Positions 13,457-21,760 of a DNA stretch of 23,434 bases are shown in pieces. Under the pieces are notes generated by a model that made no database searches, had not been told where the DNA came from, and saw nothing but the letters and a program-made list of their open reading frames with translations. The stretch is from the NCBI GenBank assembly GCA_937911235.1, contig CALDPN010000187.1:1-23434 (forward strand). Reading direction: 5' to 3'. Source of the stretch: an uncultured Bacteroidales bacterium. GTDB taxonomy: Bacteria > Bacteroidota > Bacteroidia > Bacteroidales > Paludibacteraceae. Numbering within the stretch: the first letter of the stretch is position 1; each line of letters begins with the position of its first letter. A program made the translations under genes and the position numbers.

Positions 13457-16400
13457 ATGCTTATGAAAAAGTTATTTACTTTGTTTTCGCTTATGCTATT
13501 CTACATTAGTGGAATGTTAGCTGCGAATATTGCAAATAACACTGTCATTTATTTTGATGCTACAGCTTATACTGACATGCAGCAAAGCATAGCATCTGGT
13601 AAAAAATTACAGATGTTATTAGGTCATAGTACTTGGTCTCAAGGCTATCAATTAACAGCAGTGGAAGGTTATGAGAATCTTTATTCTGTGAAAATGCCTA
13701 ACTGGGACGGATGTACACAATTAGCTTTTATGACTGTTGATTCACAATGGGGTGGTGAAGGTAGTAGTGTTTCTAGCCGTGTTCAATGGGGATATACAAA
13801 AACTCCAGTTCACTCTATTACATCAAACATGTCTGGTAATGTTGGTTTTGCAGGAAATCCACTTGCAAGAACCAATAACTACACTTTACCAGTAAAAGCT
13901 CCTAAAATCACAGTTGCTGCTGCTCCACAATTTGCAACCACTACTGTTGGCGAAACTTCTAGTGCAACATTGAAATATACACTAGAAAATGCTACAGAAG
14001 CTACTGCAACAATTGAAGGCGAAGGTTTCTCTATTTCTGCTCAAGAAGTAGGTTCAGTTACTATCGCATTTGCTCCAGAAGCAGAAGGTGATTACACTGG
14101 TACATTAACAATTACTTCTGGCGAAGTAAAAGAAACTGTTGCTTTAGCTGCTAAGGCTGTTGCAGCAGAAGCTCCAAAAGTGCCAGAATTCCTTAACGTA
14201 ACTACTCCTGTTTTTGCCGAAATTATCGAAGGTGAAGTGACTACAGCAGAAGTAACATACGAACTAGTTAATGCCACAGAAGCTACAGCATCTGTTGATG
14301 GTGAGTTTTTCTCAATCAAAGAACAAGAATTAGGTAAAGTAATTATCGAATTTGCTTCTGAAGAAGCAGGCGTATTTGAAGGTACTTTAACTCTTACTTC
14401 AGGCGAAACAGTTAAAGAAATTACATTTACTGCTACTGCTAAAAAAGCTCCAGTTATTGTTACAATTAGCTTTGTTAACCCAGATTGGACAGAAGCTGCT
14501 ATTTGGGCATGGGTAGAAGGCGGTGAAAATCTTACCGGAGGTACATGGCCAGGTAAAGCTATGACAAAAGATGAAACTACTGGCGTTTTCTCTTATGCTT
14601 TAACTATTCCAGAAGATGGCGTATATAGCTTTATTATCAATAACAATAATAAAGGTACACAATCTGTTGATATGGCAGGTGTGACAGAATCTACTTGCTA
14701 CAACCTTGGCGCTAAATCTGGTGAAAAATATAATCTAGTTGTTGCAGAAAACTGCGATTATACCCCTGCTCCAGAACCAGAACCAATCGACCCATACGTT
14801 GCTATTCGTGGCACAATGACAAATTGGGATATGGCTAACGATATCAAAATGACCTATAATGCAGATGCAGCAAATGGTCCAGAATGGTATATCACTGCAT
14901 TTGAAGTACCTGCAGATGGTAAATTCAAAGTAGTTTCTGTTGATGCTCAATCTCAAGCTACATGGTATGGTTCTGATAAAGTAGATTTACAAGAAGGTAT
15001 TACAAATGCTGGCGAAGGTGATGGTGACATTGCTCTTCCTGCTGGCAAATATGATATTTACTTCAAAGTAAACGAAGGCAGAATGTGGATTCAAAAATAT
15101 GTTGAACCAACTCCAGAACCAGAGCCACTTCCAATTGTTATCACATTTGAAGACGAAGTTGAATTCCCAAAAACATACGTAGGTGAAACTACCAACGACA
15201 TCATTGAATTCACTCTTGAAAATGCTGCGGAAGATGCAGAAGTTAAAGTAGAAGTTACTGGTGAAGCGTTCTCTGTTGCAGAAGTACAAGACAACTTTAT
15301 CTTCTTAGCATTTGCTCCAGAAGCAGAAGGTGAATATGCAGGTGTATTAACAGTAACTGTAGGTGAAGTTTCTGAAAGCTTAGAATTTACAGCTGTTGCT
15401 TCTCCAGTAGAAGTAGATCCAGAACCTGCAGAACTAGAATTCGCTCTAGTTGGTCGCTTAAATGGTGACAACGATAACGAAATCTTAGCATTCGAAGATG
15501 GATACAAATTCACTCAAGAATCTGAATTCGTTTATACATTAAATATTACTTTCACAGGTACAATTGAAGCTAGCGGTAAACAAGTACAAAAAGTTAAACT
15601 AGTAGATGCTGAAGGTAATATCTGGGCACGTAACAGCTCTAAAACAATCAAACCAGGTGATGGTACTTCTACTATGACTAAAGGTGAAACCGCTTCTTCT
15701 ACATATTTACAATGTGAAGCTGGTGTAGAATACAAAATTACCTATACTCTAGTAAGCGATCCAGCAGAACCTCTATATAAACTAAGTGGTCAAATCACAT
15801 TTGAAAAAGTAGAAACACCAGTTGATCCAGAACCAGATCCAGACCCAACTCCAGATCCAGAACCAGATCCAGACCCAACTCCAGAATATCCAAAAACTAT
15901 TACTGTTAAAGTAGCATGTGCTTGGGATGCTTGCAATATCTGGGCATGGTATGCAGACGGAAGTGGTAATGTATATACTGAATGGCCAGGAGAAGCAATG
16001 ACAAAAGGTGAAGATGGTTTCTATGCTATTGATATGACTATTGAATCACCAGTATACTTCAAAGTTAATGCAGGTCTAGGCAAAACAGAATCTGAAAACT
16101 ACATGACAGAGCTTTCTGAATCTACATGCTTCAATATGAATGGTTTAGCATTGGGTGTAAATGAAGATTGCGAATATGAAGAACCAATTGAAATAGAACC
16201 TTATTATGGTATCCGTGGTCTTGTTTCTTGGGATATGGCTGATGATATTAAACTAACAGAGGATGCTGATAAAGCAGAATGGTATATTACTAATCTAGAA
16301 GTAGATGGTACTCAAGAATTTAAAGTAGTTTATGTAGATAAAACAGGTGCAGCTACTTGGTTTGGTTCTGAAGCAGTTGAACTTCAAGAAGGTGTAGTAA

Positions 16401-16681
16401 ATAATGGTACAGATAATATTATCTTGGCTGCAGGTAAATATGATATTTACTTCAAAACTAACGATGGTATGATGTGGATTCAATTCTCTGCAGAAACTCC
16501 AACCGACGTAGAAGACGCTGCTGCTGAATTAATCTATGCAATTGATGGTACTATCATTGCTCCAGCTCCATTCGCAATCATCGACCTTGCAGGTAAAGAT
16601 GTAACAAATGCAAATGGTAATCTAGAAGGTGCATACATTGTTAAAACACAAAACTCTGTAACAAAAGTATTAGTAAAATAA
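13457..16681 (+). CDS. Large secreted repeat protein with two CBM26-like modules and a type IX-like C-terminal tail
   Basis: The 1074-residue acidic protein has a signal peptide (about 1-22; ATGs at 13457 and 13463 both fit). Domains in order: an N-terminal module starting NTVIYFDATAY (28-145); two Ig/ASH-like repeats (150-235, 243-329); a CBM26-like starch-binding module (335-433, with IWAWVEGG, TWPGKAMTKDE); a SusE/F-like E-set module (446-546); a third Ig/ASH-like repeat (558-648); a unique domain (658-785); a PEPDPDPTPD linker (789-809); a second CBM26-like module (815-907, NIWAWYADG, EWPGEAMTKGE); a second E-set module (914-1010); and a tail (1018-1074, IIDLAGKDVT, AYIVKTQNSVTKVLVK) like type A type IX secretion signals. 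No catalytic domain is visible. It probably binds starch-like glucan at the surface. It has its own promoter and terminator. Module names are by resemblance. Confidence 0.75.
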   Translation: MLMKKLFTLFSLMLFYISGMLAANIANNTVIYFDATAYTDMQQSIASGKKLQMLLGHSTWSQGYQLTAVEGYENLYSVKMPNWDGCTQLAFMTVDSQWGGEGSSVSSRVQWGYTKTPVHSITSNMSGNVGFAGNPLARTNNYTLPVKAPKITVAAAPQFATTTVGETSSATLKYTLENATEATATIEGEGFSISAQEVGSVTIAFAPEAEGDYTGTLTITSGEVKETVALAAKAVAAEAPKVPEFLNVTTPVFAEIIEGEVTTAEVTYELVNATEATASVDGEFFSIKEQELGKVIIEFASEEAGVFEGTLTLTSGETVKEITFTATAKKAPVIVTISFVNPDWTEAAIWAWVEGGENLTGGTWPGKAMTKDETTGVFSYALTIPEDGVYSFIINNNNKGTQSVDMAGVTESTCYNLGAKSGEKYNLVVAENCDYTPAPEPEPIDPYVAIRGTMTNWDMANDIKMTYNADAANGPEWYITAFEVPADGKFKVVSVDAQSQATWYGSDKVDLQEGITNAGEGDGDIALPAGKYDIYFKVNEGRMWIQKYVEPTPEPEPLPIVITFEDEVEFPKTYVGETTNDIIEFTLENAAEDAEVKVEVTGEAFSVAEVQDNFIFLAFAPEAEGEYAGVLTVTVGEVSESLEFTAVASPVEVDPEPAELEFALVGRLNGDNDNEILAFEDGYKFTQESEFVYTLNITFTGTIEASGKQVQKVKLVDAEGNIWARNSSKTIKPGDGTSTMTKGETASSTYLQCEAGVEYKITYTLVSDPAEPLYKLSGQITFEKVETPVDPEPDPDPTPDPEPDPDPTPEYPKTITVKVACAWDACNIWAWYADGSGNVYTEWPGEAMTKGEDGFYAIDMTIESPVYFKVNAGLGKTESENYMTELSESTCFNMNGLALGVNEDCEYEEPIEIEPYYGIRGLVSWDMADDIKLTEDADKAEWYITNLEVDGTQEFKVVYVDKTGAATWFGSEAVELQEGVVNNGTDNIILAAGKYDIYFKTNDGMMWIQFSAETPTDVEDAAAELIYAIDGTIIAPAPFAIIDLAGKDVTNANGNLEGAYIVKTQNSVTKVLVK
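14066..14091 (+). repeat. 26-bp exact direct repeat (copy 1; copy 2 at 15308-15333)
   Basis: The bases encoding AFAPEAEG in the first and third Ig/ASH-like repeats are identical over 26 bp although 1.24 kb apart. Synonymous positions agree as well, which suggests recent duplication or gene conversion inside the gene. Confidence 0.85.
15047..15067 (+). repeat. 21-bp exact direct repeat (copy 1; copy 2 at 16436-16456)
   Basis: The bases encoding KYDIYFK in the two E-set modules are identical over 21 bp, again including synonymous positions. The CBM26-plus-E-set pair seems to have been duplicated as a unit. Confidence 0.85.
15824..15883 (+). repeat. Two identical 30-bp tandem units encoding the DPEPDPDPTP linker
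   Basis: Two identical 30-bp units (15824-15853 and 15854-15883) encode DPEPDPDPTP twice, an extended acidic Pro linker between modules. The period is a multiple of 3, so slippage would change linker length without breaking the frame. Confidence 0.95.
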
Positions 16682-16701
16682 TACTAACGTTATAAAATAA
16701 G

Positions 16702-16736
16702 AATTGCTCGGACTGCAAAGTTCGAGCAATTTTTTT
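16702..16736 (+). terminator. Intrinsic terminator with GCAA tetraloop
   Basis: A 13-bp stem (16702-16714 with 16719-16731, one G-T wobble) closes on a GCAA loop, a GNRA tetraloop. A T-tract (16730-16736) follows. It lies 21 bp after the stop of the large secreted protein. On the minus strand the stem is followed by CTTATTTTATA, so it may also serve the convergent kinase gene. Confidence 0.95.
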
Positions 16737-16790
16737 GTTTACGAGATTACTAAAAAGTGTAACGAAAGACTACATTTTTTAATTAATCTC

Positions 16791-17621
16791 TTATTGTTTT
16801 GTATGAAATTCAACAAGACCTCTTAGTGGATCTTTTTCTATTTTGCCAATTGTAAAGCTATGTCTTGTGGCTAAATCTTGTAGTATATCGGAGAAATAAT
16901 AAGCAATAGAGCCAGTGAAACTCACAGGCATTGTGGTGTATGGGTATTGTTTTACATTGCGGATGATAAAACTTTCAAGTGCAGTGGTTATCATTTCTTT
17001 CATTTCTGGTACTTCTTTGTGTTTAGCAATAAAAGGACCAAATGAAGCCAAAAATCTGTTTGGAAGTGGGGTGCGATACACTTTTTCTATCACGTCCATC
17101 ATATTGTAGCCGTATGTTTGCATAAAATCTTCTTTTACAGCCTCTGGCAATTGATTCTTAAAAATATTGCCCATAAGAAGTTTGCCAAGCACTGCTCCGC
17201 TACCTTCGTCGCCAAGAATAAAACCTAGTGCTGGCACATTCCAACTGATGTTGTAGTTTTCGTAAAGGCATGAGTTTGAACCAGTTCCAAGTATGCACGC
17301 AATGCCACTTTGGTGACCGCAAAGACCACGTGCTGCACCTAATAGGTCTGATGCAATTTCTACTTTAATATCGCCAAAAACACTTTGAATTGCAGTTCTC
17401 ACAATGTTTATTTTCTCTTCGTTGGCGCACCCCGCACCATAGAAATATACCTCTGTAATAGTTTCTGTAATGTTTGGCAGTAGCTGTGTGCGCAAGGTAT
17501 TTTCTATTTGCGCGCTATCCATAAAAATTGGATTTATGCCATCGGTTTTTATCACATTATTTGGATTTTCTACCACAGCCCACGCCGTTTTGGTAGAACC
17601 ACTATCTGCTATAAGTTTCAT
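16791..17621 (-). CDS. N-acetylglucosamine kinase-like ATPase (BadF/BadG family)
   Basis: The 276-residue cytoplasmic protein has the actin-like ATPase fold of the BadF/BadG/BcrA/BcrD family, whose Bacteroidota members of this size are mostly annotated as GlcNAc kinases. Phosphate-1 motif DSGSTKTAW (6-14), SDLLGAARGL (91-100, D92 as likely catalytic base), the ATP-binding LGTGSNS (111-117) and GDEGSGAVLGK (137-147) are visible. It would phosphorylate GlcNAc or a related amino sugar, for instance from peptidoglycan turnover, which fits the neighbouring wall hydrolases. It is transcribed alone, divergent from the amidase gene, from a TAACTTTG element. The sugar is inferred. Confidence 0.85.
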   Translation of the reverse strand: MKLIADSGSTKTAWAVVENPNNVIKTDGINPIFMDSAQIENTLRTQLLPNITETITEVYFYGAGCANEEKINIVRTAIQSVFGDIKVEIASDLLGAARGLCGHQSGIACILGTGSNSCLYENYNISWNVPALGFILGDEGSGAVLGKLLMGNIFKNQLPEAVKEDFMQTYGYNMMDVIEKVYRTPLPNRFLASFGPFIAKHKEVPEMKEMITTALESFIIRNVKQYPYTTMPVSFTGSIAYYFSDILQDLATRHSFTIGKIEKDPLRGLVEFHTKQ

Positions 17622-17637
17622 ATGATTTTATTTTTGT

Positions 17638-17645
17638 CAAAGTTA
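17638..17645 (-). promoter_or_regulatory. -7 element (TAACTTTG) for the kinase gene
   Basis: TAACTTTG on the minus strand matches TAnnTTTG exactly, 17 bp before the ATG at 17621. No -33 element is evident in the AT-rich upstream DNA. Confidence 0.6.
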
Positions 17646-17701
17646 CATTATTTTTTTTAATTTTTATGATTTCTAATAGAGATAAAGAAGCAAAAAAATA
17701 G

Positions 17702-17709
17702 TAAATTTG
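17702..17709 (+). promoter_or_regulatory. -7 element (TAAATTTG) for the amidase-NDH-GT2 operon
   Basis: TAAATTTG matches TAnnTTTG. Transcription would start near 17716, which excludes the upstream TTG at 17714 as a start and supports the ATG at 17729. Confidence 0.6.
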
Positions 17710-17728
17710 TTGATTGTTTTTGGGGCTA

Positions 17729-20419
17729 ATGTTTAGGCGAATTTTTATACTATTTTTAATGCTCGGTTTTGTTGGTTTTGTAGCAAATGCAAAGCCTAAA
17801 AAGGTGCGTCGTTTGCCAATAACCTATTTTACATATCATACTACTGCAATAAACAATGTTATTGAAAAGTACAAAATCGAGTCTATAGTGATTGATGGCA
17901 AAGAGTGTACTATTGAGGTGAACGAGCATCTGTCAAATATTCCGATGAACGAAAGCATTGTGGCAGATATTTATGATTCGCTACGTGTGCAACTTCCAGA
18001 AGAGTATAAAAAATATGACATCACAATTGTAAGCCGTAAACATCCTATAGATGCTTTTATTCCAAACTATCTTCGTAAAAAAAATGATATAGATAAGTCT
18101 CGTTATCTTCCTTATAAAACAGGAGAGGTGGCACTTTCTCATTTGTCAAATCCTTGGCAGCCATCGCAAGGTTTGCTACACAGAAATATTGCTTTGTGGA
18201 ATAGTCACGGGCTTTATTATGATAAAAACAATGATAAAATTCGTTGGCAACGTCCTGCGCTTTTTGGTACTGTGGAGGATATGCTTAGCACGCAAATAGT
18301 GCTAAATTATTTGCTTCCGATGCTTCGTGGTGCAGGAGCAGAGGTGTATATGCCTCGCGAAAGAGATTGGCATAATGAGGGGGTGGAGTTAGGGGCCCTT
18401 CGACAAGCTCAGGGACCGCAGGAACAGGGCTCAGTGACCGAAAAAGTCTTCAAAGGTCGCGTTACCCATCCAGACACTTATTGGGTGCGAGTGGCATATC
18501 CAACTGGATGCAAAGCTACAAAACTTCAATGCGAAGTGAAGCACGGAAGTGTTACAACAAAGTACCAAATTAACACTACAATTGGTGGCGATACTTGGCT
18601 ATATTTAGACCCGCTTTATATAAAAGATAGCATTGAGGTGCGTTTCTACAATGAGGCAGACAAAAAGCAATGGGATATTACTCGTGTGCACGTGGGCGGT
18701 GGTTGTAGTGTGTTAAACGACAACTTGCCAGCCTTTGTAGATGCGGCAGTGTATTATTTACGTCAGTTTGGTGCGCCAGATAGCATTATTTACAACCAAA
18801 AACCAGATAAAGACAACGATTATTACGACGACCTTTATGGCAGAGCCAAATGGACCAATTATTTGAGTGGTGGCTCGCAAGTAAATCCAGATTATCCAGG
18901 AGTGGGTATTCCGTTGGATTTATCTCTTGCTGTGCATACCGATGCAGGGGTAGGTACACCAGATAGCATTATTGGTACTCTGCTGGTTTGTACATCAGAC
19001 TCTTTGGCGCCAACAGGTTATAACCAACTCACCAACAACGACTTTGCAAACTATGCATTGAAACAAATTGTAGAAGATTTGCGTTCTACTTTCAAAATAG
19101 AATGGCCTTCTCGTGGCATTTGGCATCGCAGTTATGTAGAAACTCGCATTCCAGCCGTGCCATCGCTTATTATAGAACTGCTTTCTCACCAAAACTTTGC
19201 TGATATGCGTTATGCACATCACCCTGCATTTCAGTTTACTGTGGCAAGAGCTATTTACAAAGCATCTTTGCGTTATTTGTCGGAAATGTATGGTACTGGT
19301 TATGTGGTGCAGCCACTTCCTGTGGAAAATTTTTCTGCTATTTTAGAAAAAGACTCTGTGCGTTTGAGTTGGTCTCCAATGGTTGATAAACTTGAAGGGT
19401 CTGCATATCCTACGCATTATAAGGTGCTTACTGCAACAGAAGACAATGCTTTCGATAGTGGAGTGGTGGTGAAGGGTACTTCTGTAATGTTACCAGTGGA
19501 AAAGGATGTACTTTATCGTTTCAAAGTGGTGGCGCTTAACCAGGGTGGTGAGAGTTTCCCTTCGGAAGAACTTTCTGTGTGCTCGCTTACAAAGCAAAAA
19601 GGCGAGGCACTTATTATTAATGGTTTTGACCGTGTATCTTCTCCACATTATTTTGTAACAGAAACAGAGTCTGGTTTTAAACACGAACTAGACTTTGGTG
19701 TGCCATATCATTACGACTTGTCTTTTGTGGGCGAGCAATACGAGTTTAAACAAGGTGTACCATATAAAAATGACAATAACCCTGGTTCTGGAGCATCTAA
19801 ACGTGATACTGCTACAGTGATTCAAGGAAATGCTTTCAACTATCCTTATATTCATGGCAAGGCACTTCGTGACAATGGTTTTTCGTATTCATCATGTAGT
19901 AAAAAGTCGGTGATGAAAAAACAAGTGAATTTAAAAGATTTTTCACTTGTCGATCTCATTTTGGGTGAACAATGCGATGCTATACTTTTTGAGTTGTATC
20001 CCACAGAGTTGGAACAAGCATTGTTTGAATACACACAAAAAAAACGTAATAAATTAATGATAACAGGTGCATTTGTGGCATCGTCAAAAAAGTCTGAGGT
20101 TTTCACAGAAAAAGGACTTCGTTATAAACTAAAACAAGACACAGCCACAGCAAATGGTGTACTTTATTCGCCATCGCAGCTTGCCTATTACCATTTACAA
20201 ACTATGCCAAATTCTAAGCAATATTTTGTGCAAAATGTGCAAGCGCTTACTGGTGTAGATAGAAATAGTAAAGTAATTTTGCAATATGCAGATACAGAAC
20301 TTCCTGCCACTATTAAAGCGGGCAGAAGAGGTAACGTGATAATTGCAGGATTCCCTTTTGAGAGTGTTATAGGCGAAGAGTCTCGCCGTTATTTAATGAA
20401 GTTATTTATTGAAGAATAA
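17729..20419 (+). CDS. Amidase_3-like secreted protein with nested golvesin-like domain and FN3 ('xanthan lyase'-type)
   Basis: I start it at the ATG at 17729, giving 896 residues with a clean signal peptide (MFRRIFILFLMLGFVGFVANA). A frame from TTG at 17714 adds five residues; numbers here use that longer frame. The amidase_3-like core is split. H165 (LWNSHGLYYD) and E188 (GTVEDM) come before, and H408 (LAVHTDAG) and the likely catalytic E488 (LIIELLSHQNFADM) after, a beta-rich insert (about 245-330, YWVRVAYPTG, GGDTWLYLD) like the golvesin/xanthan lyase C-terminal domain. Then an FN3 domain (536-624) and a C-terminal domain (630-901). Predicted role: periplasmic or surface cleavage of the MurNAc-L-Ala bond. 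A palindromic repeat insertion codes for residues 227-243. The NDH gene follows after 3 bp. Confidence 0.8.
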   Translation: MFRRIFILFLMLGFVGFVANAKPKKVRRLPITYFTYHTTAINNVIEKYKIESIVIDGKECTIEVNEHLSNIPMNESIVADIYDSLRVQLPEEYKKYDITIVSRKHPIDAFIPNYLRKKNDIDKSRYLPYKTGEVALSHLSNPWQPSQGLLHRNIALWNSHGLYYDKNNDKIRWQRPALFGTVEDMLSTQIVLNYLLPMLRGAGAEVYMPRERDWHNEGVELGALRQAQGPQEQGSVTEKVFKGRVTHPDTYWVRVAYPTGCKATKLQCEVKHGSVTTKYQINTTIGGDTWLYLDPLYIKDSIEVRFYNEADKKQWDITRVHVGGGCSVLNDNLPAFVDAAVYYLRQFGAPDSIIYNQKPDKDNDYYDDLYGRAKWTNYLSGGSQVNPDYPGVGIPLDLSLAVHTDAGVGTPDSIIGTLLVCTSDSLAPTGYNQLTNNDFANYALKQIVEDLRSTFKIEWPSRGIWHRSYVETRIPAVPSLIIELLSHQNFADMRYAHHPAFQFTVARAIYKASLRYLSEMYGTGYVVQPLPVENFSAILEKDSVRLSWSPMVDKLEGSAYPTHYKVLTATEDNAFDSGVVVKGTSVMLPVEKDVLYRFKVVALNQGGESFPSEELSVCSLTKQKGEALIINGFDRVSSPHYFVTETESGFKHELDFGVPYHYDLSFVGEQYEFKQGVPYKNDNNPGSGASKRDTATVIQGNAFNYPYIHGKALRDNGFSYSSCSKKSVMKKQVNLKDFSLVDLILGEQCDAILFELYPTELEQALFEYTQKKRNKLMITGAFVASSKKSEVFTEKGLRYKLKQDTATANGVLYSPSQLAYYHLQTMPNSKQYFVQNVQALTGVDRNSKVILQYADTELPATIKAGRRGNVIIAGFPFESVIGEESRRYLMKLFIEE
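18394..18440 (+). repeat. In-frame palindromic repeat insertion in the amidase gene
   Basis: GGCCCT (18394-18399) and AGGGACC (18411-18417) form a hairpin with one bulge, with a CTTCGACAAG core. GCTCAGGGACCG (18407-18418) recurs as GCTCAGTGACCG (18429-18440), 11 of 12 identical, 22 bp away. The stretch is much richer in G+C than the gene. It encodes LRQAQGP and QEQGSVTE, peptides unlike the host domain, at a linker between modules. A near-heptamer (GGAGTTAGGGG) abuts its 5' side. Confidence 0.8.
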
Positions 20420-20422
20420 AAT

Positions 20423-21748
20423 ATGAGTTGCAATATTCCAAAAACAGAAAAGAAAAGAGTTGTAATAGTTGGTGGCGGTTTTGGTGGATTAAAACTTGCT
20501 CAAAAACTTAAAAACTCAAATTTTCAAGTAGTATTGGTTGATAAAAATAATTATCACCAATTCTCACCACTTATTTATCAAGTGGCCTCTTCTGGTATTG
20601 AGCCAAGTAGTATTGCGTTCCCATTTCGTCGTTTGTTTCAACGAAGAAAAGATTTTTATTTCCGTTTGGCACAGGTATTAAGCATTATGCCAGAAGAAAA
20701 AATGATTCAAACATCTATTGGTAAACTATCATACGATTATCTAGTGCTTGCTGCAGGTACAACCACAAATTTCTTTGGAAATAAGGAAATAGAAGAAGAG
20801 TCTATACCAATGAAGACGTTATCAGAGTCTATGGGTTTGCGTAATGCAATTTTAGATAATTTTGAGCGTGCACTTACTTGTGCCACCGAAAAAGAACGTC
20901 AAGAATTACTTAATGTGGTAATTGTTGGTGGCGGTGCTACAGGTGTGGAAATTGCAGGTGCTCTTTCTGAAATGAAAAATTTTGTACTTCCAAAAGACTA
21001 CCCAGATTTGCCAAATAGTTTGATGAATATTTACTTGATAGAGTCGCAATCACGTTTACTTGCTGCTATGAGCGAAAAATCATCTGCAAGGGTACTTAAA
21101 TATTTGCGTTCTATGGGTGTGAATGTGCTTCTAAACCAAAGAGTTACGGATTACAAAGACCATACAGTGTATATCAACGATGGTAGCACTATTGCCACTC
21201 GCACATTTATTTGGGTAACAGGTGTGGCTGCGCAAAAAGTAGATAAAATACCAACAGAAAGCATAGGACGTGGTGGTAGAATTTTGGTAAACGAATACAA
21301 CCAAGTGCAAGGAATGCAGGATGTTTATAGCATTGGCGACCAATGTTTAATGCCAAATGCCGACCCTGCTTGGCAAAATGGACACCCACAACTTGCTCAA
21401 GTGGCTATTCAACAAGGAAAATTGCTTGCTTCAAATCTTATACGCCTAGACAAGGGTAAAGAATTAAAACCATTCAGATATAAAAACTTAGGTACAATGG
21501 CTACAGTGGGTAGAAACAAAGCGGTGGCAGAGTTTGCAGGTATGAAAATGGGCGGTTTCTTTGCATGGCTTATGTGGTTGGTAGTTCACCTACGTTCTAT
21601 TTTAGGTGTGAAAAATAAATTTATTGTATTCTTCAACTGGATGATAAATTACTTTAGTTATGGTCAGTCTTTAAGACTAATTATGTATGCTAAAAAGGCT
21701 AAAGTTGTGAAAGATAGAGAGGAATTTCTTACAAAAACACATAATTAA
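20423..21748 (+). CDS. ndh: Type II NADH:quinone oxidoreductase (NDH-2)
   Basis: NDH-2 is a single-subunit, FAD-dependent, non-proton-pumping enzyme that passes electrons from NADH to menaquinone at the inner face of the membrane. The 441 residues fit the family. The FAD dinucleotide motif is VVIVGGGFGGLKLAQKL (13-29) and the NADH motif VVIVGGGATGVEIAGALS (165-182). NYHQFSPLIYQVASSGIEP (43-61) is a family block near the flavin. YSIGDQC (about 316-322) is the second FAD-binding motif. The C-terminal part (about 372-420) has a hydrophobic, amphipathic segment (GGFFAWLMWLVVHL) that attaches the protein to the membrane. It lies 3 bp after the amidase gene and 12 bp before the GT2 gene, so it is co-transcribed with them, though the roles look unrelated. 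Confidence 0.95.
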   Translation: MSCNIPKTEKKRVVIVGGGFGGLKLAQKLKNSNFQVVLVDKNNYHQFSPLIYQVASSGIEPSSIAFPFRRLFQRRKDFYFRLAQVLSIMPEEKMIQTSIGKLSYDYLVLAAGTTTNFFGNKEIEEESIPMKTLSESMGLRNAILDNFERALTCATEKERQELLNVVIVGGGATGVEIAGALSEMKNFVLPKDYPDLPNSLMNIYLIESQSRLLAAMSEKSSARVLKYLRSMGVNVLLNQRVTDYKDHTVYINDGSTIATRTFIWVTGVAAQKVDKIPTESIGRGGRILVNEYNQVQGMQDVYSIGDQCLMPNADPAWQNGHPQLAQVAIQQGKLLASNLIRLDKGKELKPFRYKNLGTMATVGRNKAVAEFAGMKMGGFFAWLMWLVVHLRSILGVKNKFIVFFNWMINYFSYGQSLRLIMYAKKAKVVKDREEFLTKTHN

Positions 21749-21760
21749 AAACTATTAAAG

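Noticed and set aside
15091..15513. 140-codon minus-strand open frame in the large secreted gene
   Set aside because: Ser/Thr-rich antisense shadow of an Ala/Glu/Thr-rich repetitive gene; other such frames in this gene have the same cause.
15824..15883. Possible CRISPR or other functional DNA array at the tandem repeat
   Set aside because: Only two adjoining units with no spacers; it encodes an ordinary acidic Pro linker in frame.
17714..17728. TTG start for the amidase gene
   Set aside because: The -7 element at 17702-17709 would start the RNA at about 17716, after this codon; the ATG at 17729 gives a cleaner signal peptide.
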